64,000 nucleotides of DNA from the NCBI GenBank assembly GCA_037176705.1, contig CM073898.1, positions 26,892,488 through 26,956,487 of the forward strand, read 5' to 3'. Within the stretch, counting starts at the first letter, position 1. Each line of letters begins with the position of its first letter. The notes below the pieces were generated by a model that worked only from the letters and a program-made list of their open reading frames with translations, did no database searches and was not told the DNA's origin. This document shows positions 22,416 to 33,649 of this stretch, one piece after another. A program made the position numbers and the translations under genes. The DNA is from Molossus alvarezi. Taxonomy: Eukaryota; Chordata; Mammalia; Chiroptera; Molossidae.

Positions 22416-23390
22416 AACCATTTTTCCCATATTATTTTTGTCAGTGGGAATCCCGTCAGGAGCTCTGTTGAGTCTCTGTAATGGGGTTTTCTCATTTTTC
22501 ATTCTCCTTCTTGCAACTTTTTCTTAAACAGTGGATACTTTTCCCTTTCTGCAGATTTGAGAAACTGATGGTCAGACTCCATCGACCAAAATGTGCGTGC
22601 CTTCTTGAGATTTCTATAGGCCTTTGCAATCACTATAATAAAATAGTTGAGTCACTTGGCCCAAATTCTAATAAGAAAAGGATCTGATATGTTTGGTTGT
22701 CCCACTGCCGTTCAGTGACTCGTCCATTTAATTTGTAATTTCTTTTAGGGACCTAGACAGTTTTGTCCTCGATCCAATCGCTTTTTGGAAAAATGTTTTA
22801 AAATAATCTTAACGTTCCAAAGAGGAAACACAAGCATGAAAAATTGCTTTTGAGGTTAAATAAATCATAAATATAATATGTAAAGCCAAGTAGGACCTAG
22901 AGATGACTTAGTTTCATCTTCCCTTTGGATGATGTTCAGAAACATTTATGTCATTCATTCAGGAATGTAATTTGTGTCAGCCATTGGCAGAACTGGTCTA
23001 GTCTCTGTCTGAGGATCTCAACTGTGTTTTCTAAGGAAAATATAGAGGTAAATACGGGGCGGGGGGGGGACAAAAGAGAACTCTGTGTCATGTATCATGT
23101 GTTTATGCTCTAGCATCTATGATCTCATTTGGCCACCCCTCCCCTAAACCAGTAAAGTCTGTATTATTATCATTCGTTTACAAATGCAGAACTGAATTTA
23201 AGACCGAAGTGAAAAGTCATCCTGTCAATTCTGTATTCTGTTCACCTTTAACATAGGCACTATAATAAATAAAGTGAAGAAACGTTGAAAAGTTATATAT
23301 CAGGTGATACACAATTGTATGGTCTTCATAGACATGATTTCTTTTATGATAATAAAAACTTCCAGTGTGAGTGATGAGTATCCGAGTCAC
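22416..23390. other. Unassigned sequence
   Basis: AT-rich with a G-run at about 23055-23070. No gene or confident repeat was recognised. Confidence 0.5.
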
Positions 23391-23394
23391 AACA

Positions 23395-23520
23395 CATGGT
23401 GGAAAGAGCATAGATTTTAGTGTCAGGCGAACATATGTTCAATTCTAGCGTGTCTGCTTACAATGTAGTAGCTCAACAAATGACAGTCATAATAATAATA
23501 ATAATAGTACTTATTCTCTC
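23395..23520 (+). mobile_element. Possible MIR head fragment, sense
   Basis: GTGGAAAGAGCATAGATTTT, GTGTCAGGCGAACATATG and TTCAATTCTAGCGTGTC look like a diverged MIR 5' half. It is followed by a short (AAT)n run at about 23489-23505. Confidence 0.45.
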
Positions 23521-23829
23521 TATGTCTGCAAGTAAAGCATCATCCGAAGTCAACATGTTTTATATTCAATGCGTAGGAGAACAGAAAAGGGTCCAAGTTT
23601 AGGACAAACTCTTAAAGGGTTTTTATTATTTTCTGATTATGCCTCCTCATTTCTACATCAGATGACAAGGATTAGGACAATTTATGTAAAAATGATAAGC
23701 AATATCAAGAACAAAGAGTGGGTGTAGGAACAAATCACAGATGTATCAGTTTGCGAATAAAACACCAAAATGTACACTGAGAACCTTCTTGCAAGTGTAT
23801 TACTCCATCGTCTCATGCAACTTTTGATC
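23521..23829. other. Unassigned sequence
   Basis: AT-rich; nothing recognised. Confidence 0.5.
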
Positions 23830-23985
23830 ATGAACTTTACAGCAAGAAGACATTCCAGTGGTTATGAAATACAATTTCGCCATCCTTCAGAGGAAACAGA
23901 GGTCTGGAGAAGATTACTGACTTGCTAACTATTTGCTTTGTGACAGAATTGGAACTTGAAGCCAGGACTTAGGATTTTGAGTATA
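23830..23985 (-). mobile_element. Probable MIR fragment, antisense
   Basis: CATCCTTCAGAGGAAACAGAG, TTACTGACTTGCTAAC and TGGAACTTGAAGCCAGGACT reproduce the inverted MIR core and head with many substitutions. Confidence 0.5.
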
Positions 23986-24135
23986 ATTGTTTACCTTTTT
24001 ATATTCACACATGGAACCTGGAGCCAGTTTAAAGTCATACCTCCTTTGTTAACAGGGTTAGGCTTTGCCATGAAGGACTATCAGTGATTATTCAGTTGTT
24101 AGATGCCAGAAAAAATTATTTGATTCTCAAAAGGT

Positions 24136-24175
<40 letters not shown>

Positions 24176-24517
24176 GAGGATCCATTCAGGGGCTACATTT
24201 GAAGAGCTCTAGAGAGGACTCTTTCAGCAATTGTGAGACACCCAACATTTATTCATTACCATTTTATTCTTATAGTTAGAAAACACTTTGATTCTAATCA
24301 ATGAAATAATACAAAGCCAAAGTCAAGCTTTAGAATCTATTTAAATGTTTAGCTATTATCTAAATGGTATTTTCATATTGTTTTAAATAAACATTTCTTG
24401 ACTAGGTATATTTGGCATACTCGCTTGTATACACTGGTGAAATGAGGCAAACTTCCAAATCCAAATGGAGGCCCTACTGCAATGGTATGTGATATTGTGT
24501 GATTAAAATAAACATTT
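23986..24517. other. Unassigned sequence with an AT microsatellite
   Basis: Nothing is recognised besides the (AT)17 array. The last bases, AACATTTTAAAAC, contain the target of the large L1 insertion. Confidence 0.5.
24139..24172. repeat. (AT)17 microsatellite
   Basis: Thirty-four bases of uninterrupted AT. It is self-complementary and so able to extrude a hairpin, and likely polymorphic. Confidence 0.97.
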
Positions 24518-24533
24518 TAAAACTACTACCCAA
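24518..24533 (+). repeat. Target-site duplication, left, of the large L1
   Basis: TAAAACTACTACCCAA here is repeated exactly at 30109-30124. The junction lies within TTTTAAAA (24515-24522), which fits the known L1 endonuclease preference for TTTT/AA. Confidence 0.95.
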
Positions 24534-25151
24534 TGGCAGGCTGGGAGCCCATGGCCAGCAGCAGTCTTAGCTATGAGCAGTGCGCTTGGGGAATAAAGAC
24601 CAAGCCTGCTCCACAGCAAAGGGACAGAGCGCTAAAATAGCCACAGCCACTCACCTGGGGGCTCCGGCAGAGGAAGGGCAGGCTAGGCTGGAACTCTGTG
24701 GGGACACCCAGGATTTGGAGGGCACTCAGAGGTTTTGTTGAGTCGTGGCCACAAAGGACGGTGGCCAGTGTGCTCCTTCCCAGAGCTGTGGGAAAAGCAG
24801 CAGCCCTCCACCCTCAGAGATTCAGCCTTTCTCAGGTGAGGCAAAGAAATGCAAATTGAGGCTCATTAACAACCAGCATCTATCCCACTCTCAGGAAATT
24901 CTCTTATGCAGAACACCAGAGCTACATTCCAAGGCACTGAGTAACTGAAACTATTAGCCTCCAGGAAAAAGCTAGAGGATAACTGAACCTTTCATGGGCT
25001 TGCAAATCTACCCAGGAAAGTAAGACTTGACAGTGGTGTTTAATGTGGACCTATTCAGGCTCATCCAAACCCAGTAGAGGGAGCCACGAACAAAAGAATA
25101 CCAACTATAGGAAAAATTTGGCAGGCTCAAAAATTCACTGAGATAGCCTAA
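24534..25151 (+). promoter_or_regulatory. 5' region (5' UTR-like) of the large L1
   Basis: A GC-richer leader of about 620 bp precedes ORF1, as expected for an L1 5' UTR with internal promoter. It starts abruptly at TGGCAGGCTGGGAGCCC after the duplication, with no YY1-like CAAGATGGC near the first bases. It may therefore have lost its true 5' end. Confidence 0.6.
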
Positions 25152-26019
25152 ATGGTGAAACAAAGAAACAAATCCCAAATGAAAGAACAAGAGAACTCTA
25201 TCGAAGATGAGATAAATGAAATGCAGTTAAGCAAATTATCAAAGGTAGAGTTCAGAGCCATGATCTTGAGGAAGCTCAATAGCATGAGTAAGGACATCAG
25301 CACCATGAGTAAAATATAGAAACATTGAAAACCAACCAAGTGGAAATGAAGAATGACATAGCAGAAATAAAGAACACATTGGAAGGACTAACTAGCAGAG
25401 TAGAGGAAACTGAGGACTGGATCAGTGAATTAGAAGACAGGGTAGAAAAAATCAACCAATCGGTAAACATGATTAAAAAACAGGAAGATAGCTTAAGAAA
25501 ATGGTGGGACAATGGGAAATGTAATAACATTCACATCATAGGAGTTCCCAAAGAGGAAGGAAATGGGCAAGGGTTAGAGAATATATTTGAAGAAATAGTG
25601 ACAGAAAACTTCATAATTTGGTGAAGGAAGAAGGCATTTAAGTTCAAGAAGCACAGAGAACCCCAAGTAAGAAGAAGCCAAACAGGCCCACACCAAGACA
25701 CATAGTAATCAAAACGCCAAAAATTAAAGACAAAGAGAGAATCCTAAAAGCAGCAAGAGAGAAGCAACAGGTTACCTACAAAGCAAACCTCATAAGGCTC
25801 TCAGCTGACTTCTCAACAGAAACACTACAGGCCTGAAGGGAATGGCATGAGGTAATCAAGGTCATGAAAAACAAGGATCTGAATCCAAGACTACTCTACC
25901 CAGCAAGGCTATCATTCAAAACAGAAGGTCAAATAAAGAGCTTCCCAGACAAAAAAAGGTTAAGGAAATATAATAGCACAAAACCAGGACTGCAAGAAAT
26001 GTTAAAAGTACTGCTGTAA
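25152..26019 (+). pseudogene. L1 ORF1 (RNA-binding chaperone) pseudogene
   Basis: Intact L1 ORF1 protein is a trimeric coiled-coil RNA-binding chaperone with an RRM and a C-terminal domain. Here the start is the ATG at 25152, which is followed by 55 codons rich in K/E/Q and then TAG at 25317. The next open piece, 25325-25624 in another frame, holds the end of the coiled coil and the IHIIGVPKEEG start of the RRM, then stops at TGA. The rest, in a third frame, carries recognisable C-terminal pieces (KDKERILKAAREK, RLSADFS, ARLSFK) up to TAA at 26017. It has an in-frame TGA at an Arg-type position near 25836, consistent with CpG decay. The breaks come from small indels. Confidence 0.93.
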
Positions 26020-26064
26020 TTAGCAGGAGAAATAGGAAGCAAAATATAACCACAGTAAACAAAT

Positions 26065-29000
26065 ATGGCAATAAATAAGTACATATCAATAATCACCTTA
26101 AATGTAAATGGACTGAATGCTCCCATAACAAGACACCAAGTAGCTGATTGGAGAAGAAAGCATGACTCATCTATATGTTGTTTACAAGAGACCCACCTCA
26201 CAACAAAAGACCCACATAGGTTGAAAATGAAGGGATGGAAAAAAATCTTTCAAGAAAATGAAAAGAAAAAAAAAAGAGCTGGAGTAGCAATACTCATTTC
26301 TGATAAAGTAGATTTCAAAATGAAGGCCATAACTAGAGACAAAGAAGGCCACTACATAATATTGAAAGGAACTATCCAACAGGAAGATATAACTTTGGTA
26401 AACATATATGCACCCAATATAGGAGCACCAACATATATTAAAAATCTTCTGGAGGACTTCAAAGGAGAAATCAACAGCAATACAATCATAGCAGGGTACT
26501 TTACCACCCCACTGACATCAGTGGATAGATCATCTAGACAAAAAATTAACAAGAAAACACAGACTCTAAATGAAGCACTAGATCAAATGGATTTCATAGA
26601 TATCTACAGAGAATTATACCCCAAAACTGCAGAATTCACATTCTTCTCAAGTGTTCATTGGACATTCTCAAAGACAGACCACATGTAAGGGCACAAACTA
26701 AATCTCTACAAGTTCAAGAAGATTGAAATTATATCAAGTATCTCAGATCACAATGGCATGCAACTAGAAATCAATTGCAATAAGAACATGCAAAGACATT
26801 TGAAAACATGGAGGCTAAACAGCATGTTATTGAACAATGAATGGGTTACCATGGAGATCAAGGAGGAAATTAAAAACTTCCTGGAAACCAATGAAAATGA
26901 ACACACAACAACACAAAATCTATGGGATGCAGTGAAAGCAGTTCTGAGAGGGAATTTCATAGCACTACAGGCTTACCTCAAGAAACAAGAAAAATTTCTA
27001 GTCCTACCTCATAACATAAAGAACTAGAAAGCAAACAAACAAACACAAAACCTCAGAGAATGTAGAAGGAAGGAAATAGTAAAGATCAGAGCAGAAATAA
27101 ATGACACGGAGACCAAAAAAACAATTCAAAGGATCAAGGAAACAAAGAGCTGGTTCTTTGAAAAGATAAACAAGAGTAATGGACCCTTAGCTACACTCAC
27201 AAAGAAACAAAGAGAGAGAACCCAAATACACAAAATCAGGAATAAAACAGGAAAAATAATGACTGACACCACAGAAATACAAAGGATTCTTAACAAATAT
27301 TATGAACAATTATACGGCCACAAATTCAACAATCTAAGTGAAATGGACAAATTTCTAGAAACACATCATCTCTCAAAACTGAACCGGGAAGAGATAGAAA
27401 ACTTGAACAGACCAATAACAATGAAAGTAATTGAAGATGTAATCAAGACTATCCCAGCAAACAAAAGCCCAGGCCTGGACAGCTTCACCGGGGAATTTTA
27501 TCGAACATTCAAAGAAGAACTAATACCCATTATCCTCAAACTATTTCAAAAATTCCAAACTTGTTTTATGAGGCCAGCATAATTCAATTTCAAAACCAGA
27601 AAAAGACACTACAAAGAAGGAAAACTACAGGCCAATATCCATGATGAACATAGATGCCAAAATCCTGAACAAAATACTAGCAAATCGAATCCAGCAATAC
27701 ATCAAAAAAATTATTCACCATGACCAAGTGGGATTCATTCCAGGGATGCAAGGCTGGTACAATATTAGCAAATTAATAAATGTGATATACCACATAAACA
27801 AAATGAAAGATAAAAATTGTATGATCATATCAATAAATGCTGAAAAAGCATTTGACAAAATGCAGCACCCATTTCTGATAAAAACAGTCAGCGATCTGGG
27901 AATAGAGGGATCACATCTCGACATAATAAAGGCCATATATGAAAGACCTACAGCAAACATCATACTCAATGTGCAAAAATTAAAAGCATTTCCCTTAAGA
28001 ACAGGAACAAAACAAAGATGCCTACTTTCACCACTCTTATTTAGCATAGTACTGGAAGTCTTAGCCACAGCAATCAGACAGGAAGAAAAAATTAAAGCGA
28101 TCCTAACTGGAAAGGAGGAAGTGAAACTGCCATTGTTCACAGATGACATGATACTATACATAGAAAACCCCAAAGACTCCATCAAAAATTTACTACACTT
28201 AATAAATGAATTTGGCAAAGTAGCAGGATACAAAATTAACGTCAAGAAATTGATGACATTCTTATACACCAATGAGGAACTCACAGAAAGAGAAACAAAG
28301 AAAACAATCCCATTTACCATCGCGGCAAAAAAATTAAGATACCTAGGAATAAAATTAACCAAAGAAACAAAGGACATATTCGCAGAAAACTACAGGGTGT
28401 TGAAAAAGAAATAGAGGAAGATATAAAAAAGTGGAAGCACATACCTTGTTCATGGATTGGAAGAATTAACATTATTAAAATGTCCATACTACCCAAAGCA
28501 ATCTATAGATTCAATGCAATCCCCATCAAAATACCAACGACATATTTCACAGAACTAGAACAAATACGTAAAAAGTTCATATGGAACCAAAAAAGACCTC
28601 GAATAGCCACAGCAATCTTGAAAATAAAGAACAAAGTGGGAAGGATTACATTTCCAGATTTCAGGTTATACTATAATCAAAAAAGCCTGGTACTGGCAAA
28701 AGAACAGGCAGATAGATCAATGGAACAGAATAGAGAACCCAGAAATGGATCCAAGACAATATGCTCAATTAATATTTGACAAAGGGGGCAAAAGCATACA
28801 GTGGAGTAAAGACAGCCTCTTTAATCAATGGTGTTGGGAAAATTGGACAGCTACATGCAAAAAAATGAAACTAGACCTTCAACTTACACCACACACAAGA
28901 ATAAACTCAAAATGGATAAAAGACTTAAATGTGACTCATGAATTCATAAAAATCCTACAAGAAAATGTTGGCAACAAAATTTCAGACATCATATGCAGCA

Positions 29001-29818
29001 GAATTTTCACTGATAAATTACCTAAGGCAACAAAGGAGAAAATGAACGCATGGGACTACATCAAACTCAAAAGCTTCTGCACAGCAAAAGAAACAACCAC
29101 CAAAATGGAAAGGCAACCCACTCTATGGGAGAACATAATTGCCAACGATACATCAGATAAGGCATTAATTTCCAAAATATATAGAGTGCTCATACAATTC
29201 AACAAAAGGAAGACAAAGAACCCAATTAAAAAATGGGCAGAGGAACTAAATAGACACCTCTCCAAACCGGACATACAAATGCCAAGAGACATATGAAGAA
29301 AGGCTCAACATCACTAATCATCAGAGAGATGTGAATTAAAACAACAGTGAGGTATTACCTCACACCTGTCAGAATGGCCACCATCAACAAATCATCAAAC
29401 GACAAGTGTTGGTGAGGGTGTGGAGAAAAGGGGACTCTAGTACACTGCTGGTGGGAATTCAGACTGGTGCAGCCATTATGGAAAACAATATGGTGTTACC
29501 TCAAAAAATTAAAAACTGAATTTCCATTTGACCCAGTGATCCCCTAAGAAGCCTGAAACACCAATCAGGAAGAATGTTTGTAGCAGCACTATTTACAATA
29601 GCTAAGATCTGGAAACAGCCCACATATCCATCAGTAGAAGAAGAATAAAAAAGCTGTGGTACATACACACAATGAAGTACTATGCAGCTGTAAGAAAGAA
29701 ACATCTCTTATCCTTTGAGACGACATGGAGGGACCTAGAAAGTATTATTCTAAGCGAAACAAGCCAAACAGAGAAAGACAAATACCACATGATCTCACTT
29801 ATATACGGAATATACTGA
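26065..29818 (+). pseudogene. L1 ORF2 (endonuclease-reverse transcriptase) pseudogene
   Basis: About 1250 codons long, near the usual L1 ORF2 length. The ATG at 26065 opens 207 codons of APE-type endonuclease. N13, E42, Y115, T192 and D205 are kept, but the usual Asp and Asn at 145 and 147 are Tyr (26497-26499) and Thr (26503-26505). A TAA at 26686 ends the frame; SDH follows downstream. The RT region lies in several pieces: 27259-27582 (KSPGLDSFTGEFY), then after a frameshift 27641-28414 with motif A as INAEKAFDK (Asn at 27836-27838 instead of the first catalytic Asp) and motif C as FTDD (28139-28147). The GTKQRC segment also deviates from the family. Further pieces at 28480-28779 and 28745-29296 are in different frames. 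The Cys-rich C-terminus (about 29400-29480) and the final residues up to TGA at 29816 remain. The 220-codon minus-strand frame opposite RT is a shadow. Confidence 0.95.
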
Positions 29819-30071
29819 ACATAACAGTCCGAGGAATGGGGTTTCCAGAGACGTGGAAGTGGAGTATAGACTGACAATCCCCAGAAGAGGGGGTAGGGGG
29901 GAGAGATGAACCACAGAAGTTATATGCATGTGTGCATGAACAATTTACATGGACAACAAAGCTGGAAACAGGGTGGGGAGGATGGGGGAGGTAGAATCAG
30001 TGGGGGAAAAAGTAGAAACATCTGTAACAAAAAAAAATCATTAATTTAAAATAAATAAATAAATAAATAAA
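29819..30071 (+). other. 3' UTR and A-rich tail of the large L1
   Basis: A G-rich segment (GGGGGTAGGGGGGAGAG near 29886, GGGTGGGGAGGATGGGGG near 29970) precedes an A tail decayed to (AAAT)n at about 30047-30071. It contains AATAAA, the polyadenylation signal. The same arrangement ends the L1 at 10.7-12.1 kb. Confidence 0.85.
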
Positions 30072-30108
30072 ATATCCATACTACCCTCCCCCCTCCAAAT
30101 AGATAAAA
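30072..30108 (+). other. Filler between L1 tail and its duplication
   Basis: Thirty-seven bases separate the AAAT tail from the right duplication. The first part (30069-30086) matches ORF2 of the same element (28477-28494) at 17 of 18 positions, the shared core being TCCATACTACCC. A C-run and an A-rich AGATAAAA end follow. It could be a templated insertion, or a tiny 3' transduction with its own short A end. Confidence 0.55.
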
Positions 30109-30124
30109 TAAAACTACTACCCAA
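30109..30124 (+). repeat. Target-site duplication, right, of the large L1
   Basis: TAAAACTACTACCCAA, identical to 24518-24533. Confidence 0.95.
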
Positions 30125-30289
30125 AAGGATTTCAGAACTACCCGAAGAGAGAAAGTACTGCTATATGTCAAGTACTTCAAACAGTTGATTCAAGATCTGG
30201 ATAATGTTGCTAAAAATGTTAATAGAAACTTCTCGCCATCACCATGTGTTGTTTTATCCTTTATAACCAGATAAACCAGTGCTTATTTT

Positions 30290-30506
30290 TATTAAAAAAA
30301 AATTTTTTTTATTGATTTTAGAGAGAGAGGAAGGAAAAGGGAAAGACAGAAACATTGATGAGAGAGAACATCAATTGGCCGCCTCCTGCATGCACCCCAC
30401 TGGGGATCAGGCCCACAGCCTGGGCATGTGCCCTGACTGGGAATGGAACTGGTGACCTCTTGGAGCATGGGTCGATGCTCAACCACTGAGCCACACCGGC
30501 TGGGCA
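30290..30506 (-). mobile_element. Ves-type bat SINE, antisense, short form
   Basis: The A tail appears as AAAAAAATTTTTTTTATTGATTT at the left (read on this strand), then AGAGAGAGAGG, and the tRNA-related head ends with the reverse of the GCCCAGCCGGTGTGGCTCAG form at about 30506. It lacks the TCCTC-GAGGA hairpin of the long form. Imperfect duplications AAACCAGTGC (about 30271) and AAACTAGTGC (30507) flank it. It is more diverged than the copies at 20 and 47 kb. Confidence 0.85.
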
Positions 30507-30529
30507 AACTAGTGCCCAATTTTTAAAAA

Positions 30530-30965
30530 GTTACTCTCAGAATATTTGTGAATATCAAAAGATAAAATAATTAAAAAGAATATTTAACTAAAAGAGAAAG
30601 ATCCCAATCACCCTCTCTTCTGTGTAAGTTCCTCTCACTTTGAGGTTGGTCAGATTGACAGCTTTTGGGATTGGTGACTTTGGATAGCCTCACAATAAAT
30701 AAACCGTATATTTTGGAGTTAATGAACTGCCAAAGTCCACACATCCTTCAACATGGGAATGAGTAATGTTACAAAAGTTTATTTATAAATTAGTTAGGTG
30801 GACTTTAGGATGTAAAGAAAAAATAGGGTTCTTAAAATTAGCTTAACAGTTTGGAGCTAAATGAGGAAGGGATAGACCCCTTGCATGTGGGAGAGAAAAG
30901 AAAAACGTAACTCCCCAGAGTATACTTTCTTCTAGTTCATCCAATGAAAATTATTTTGACCTTCA
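30530..30965. other. Unassigned sequence
   Basis: AT-rich; no gene or repeat recognised. Confidence 0.5.
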
Positions 30966-30969
30966 TTTT

Positions 30970-31930
30970 GCTATTTGATAAACATTTAAGGACTGCACTC
31001 ACTGTATGTCAGACACTGTGCCAAGCCCTTCATATATAAAGATGATTAAGATAAGCTCATGCCCTCAAGTTGCTTAGAATCTAATGAGGAGGCAGAACAC
31101 ATGTTGAGGATAGTAGGTGCTATGGTGGAGATGTGTGCAGGGTGCAGTAGGAGCACAAAGGAGACTCCAGATTAGAACTGGATGATGGCACACAGAGCAT
31201 CACAGAGAGAATGGTTCTTATACTGAGTCTTATAGCATCAGCAGCATTTGTTAAGTGAAAAGAGAACAAAAACACTCAAGAAATAAGGTAACGATCATGT
31301 AAGAAAAAGGGAGATCTGAGCTCTGCTGGACTACTGTAGTGAATCATACGTAGTTTGGTAAAGCTGGGACAAAAAGTGTTTATTGGGAGGTAGAGAGGGA
31401 CAAGCTTAGGGATGTAGGCAGGGCTACAATGTAGGGTTTCTGGTACTAAGCTATGAGTTTGGATTTTAACCTGGAAGTTGTAGAAATTTATTAGATGATT
31501 TTTACAGAGGAGTATGCATGATCAAAATTGTGTCTTAGCAAGATCACTTTGGCAACAAAGTGAAGAATAGTTGGGAGTGGCCATGCTGGTAGAAGGACGT
31601 ATTTTAACACCCTATTGCAATCACTCATGTAATAAATTATAAAAGGCAGCGGCAATAGATGTGAGAGACATTCAGGACATATGACTATAGGATTTGGTGA
31701 CTATATTTGTTGTAGGGAGACAGTAAGTCAAGGAAAAAAGTCTAAGTTGCCTTTTTGGTTTAAGGTTAAATAAAGAGTTAGATAAACCAGAAAAGTGGGT
31801 CAGGTGAATAATGAAAATGAGGAGTTTAGTTTTGAACATATTAAGTATGAGTCAGAGGATCTTCAGAAATGGGTTGAATAGATAGTTGGATGTATGGATA
31901 GAGGGTGGGCAGTAAACATTAGTAATGGGA
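30970..31930 (-). mobile_element. L2 LINE fragment, antisense
   Basis: TTGATAAACATTTAAGGACTG, TGTATGTCAGACACTGTGCC, GCCCTCAAGTTGCTTAGAAT, AAGATCACTTTGGC and TTGAACATATTAAGTATGAG follow the inverted L2 3' region in order. No frame is left. It parallels the copy at 1.05-2.18 kb. Confidence 0.72.
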
Positions 31931-32735
31931 TACTAGAGTCAAAAATAAAAGTGATAGTAAAACAGTACCTAGCTTCTCTAAATTTGTTCAGATGCTTTGC
32001 ATAAGTAAATTATATTCTAATATAATAAAATATCTTTACAAAGAATGCTGAACAAACCAGTAGTCGTTGAGGAATTCTGGAAATTGGAAGAAGAGCCAAA
32101 GATTGCTAATAAGCAAATATACTGTCAAAGTTCAAAGTCAATGAGCCCAACCTCATAACATTAAGGGACCTTAAACTAGGCCAACAGAGAAATACCGTTG
32201 GCACATGATTTCTGACCTTCATCAGGATATTTTACATAACTATACAAAGGTACTCTGTACTAAACGGAGAAATATGAACTGATTGCAATTAAGGAGAATC
32301 CTGACTGAACAACTATGCTCAAATACTGCTGACTTTTGATGGATAAAATGAGTGGTGTTCTGCATGGTACTGTCCTTGGCTTTGGCCAAGTACTTTGTCA
32401 GAGGATTGGAAGAAGGTACAAAAGCCATTTTCACTACCTTCGCAATAGATATCAAAGTTGAAGAATGAAAACAGGCTGGGTGACATTGAGGATCCACTAA
32501 GATCTCAAAAGATAAAATTTAACAGTGTTGGGTCTCAAGGTCCTGTACCTGGAGACCTTAAAATTACTTGAGAAGTACTTCTTGGCCAAGTTGTGGCTAA
32601 CAACACCTTTAATACATCAACTAACTAAATAAGAAAATAGACACACCAGTGCATATTTGAAGATGAGATTTAGGAATTAAAGTAATCAGGAATTCACGTG
32701 CATGTCATAAGAGAACCCACCAAAGGATCTGGAGT
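31931..32735. other. Unassigned sequence
   Basis: No gene or confident repeat recognised; AT-rich. The 85-codon minus frame at 32240-32497 has no recognisable features. Confidence 0.5.
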
Positions 32736-32739
32736 CAAA

Positions 32740-32945
32740 AAGTTTAAGACAAAGGAATTAACATCTGGTCTTCAGAGACTTTAAGGGATAGCATTTGGAA
32801 TAATATATGGTGACAGAAGACAATTTGACTATGGGTGGTGGGCATACAATGCAATATACAGGTCATGTATCATAGAAAAGTACACTAGAAACCTATATAA
32901 CCTTATTAAGTGATGTCACCCCAATAAGTTTAATTAAAAAAGAAT
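32740..32945 (+). mobile_element. Old retroelement 3' end, L1-like, sense
   Basis: GGGTGGTGGGCATACAATGC near 32835, then CACTAGAAACCTATATAACC, GATGTCACCCCAATAAGTTT and AATTAAAAAAG resemble the 3' end of mammalian L1 elements (CACCTGAAACCTATAT ... CCCCAATAAATT). Confidence 0.55.
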
Positions 32946-33039
32946 TATATTCTATCTGATTATAAGGACTAAAACTATCATTACTAGATACGAGGAATTG
33001 CCTTTCCCTGTTTATCTCTGTAATTGCCCATAGAGGAGT

Positions 33040-33245
33040 GGGGAATAACTGACTTGGGAGCAGGATTTGCCCAGCTCTACTATTTAAGAGCTGTGTGACC
33101 TTGGGCAGATTTACTTAGTCCCTCTCTGCCTCATTGTTCTCATCTGAAAATGAGGATGATAATAGAATCCAGCTCATAAAAGCAGAGAAAAGTATCTGGC
33201 ATAGAAATTGCTTTATGAGTTAGTTATCATTGTTATTAGTAGTTA
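33040..33245 (+). mobile_element. MIR SINE, sense
   Basis: TACTATTTAAGAGCTGTGTG, ACCTTGGGCAGATTTACTTAG, CTCTGCCTCATTGTTCTC and ATCTGAAAATGAGGATGATA match the MIR core in order, with limited divergence for the family. Confidence 0.85.
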
Positions 33246-33601
33246 TAGGAGTATGGACCATAATCTACCACCCCACCAAGGAAACATTAGCTAAAAAAAG
33301 AAATGTAAAGAGGTAATCTTGAAGCAGTTTTTTAAAATTTACAGATCATTTGTAAACCAGTGTATAGAAGTTGGTGAAAGTTCCCAAGTGCTCTGGTTGC
33401 TGGCTCACCTCCACAACTCCCACCAGAGTGTGTGGGAAGTCATGTTTCAGCAAAAGGGCCCAGGGTAACTTTCTGCTGAGCATCTGACAAGGTTAGGTTT
33501 TCTTCCAGTTCTGAGCTCATCTTCTTACCTTCATATGTCACATACCTAAGTTTTCTATACATGTTTCTGGCTTCTGTGTCAATGGCAATTCAGAATCTGT
33601 G

Positions 33602-33649
<48 letters not shown>

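Larger units (their letters stand above)
24534..30108 (+). mobile_element. Nearly complete but inactive L1 LINE
   Basis: The unit of about 5.6 kb has, in order, a 5' region (24534-25151), ORF1 (25152-26019), a 45-bp spacer, ORF2 (26065-29818), a 3' UTR with an AATAAA-containing A-rich tail (29819-30071), and a 37-bp stretch before the right duplication. The perfect 16-bp duplication on both sides shows that it went in as one event. Both reading frames are broken many times and catalytic residues are changed, so it is dead. The sense strand is A-rich, typical of L1. Its 5' region does not resemble the L1 5' end at 63.5 kb; the start may be truncated or belong to another lineage. Confidence 0.95.

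Noticed and set aside
27715..28377. A 220-codon minus-strand frame opposite the L1 reverse transcriptase
   Set aside because: It mirrors the sense coding region, where the A-rich strand leaves few antisense stops. No protein family features are visible.
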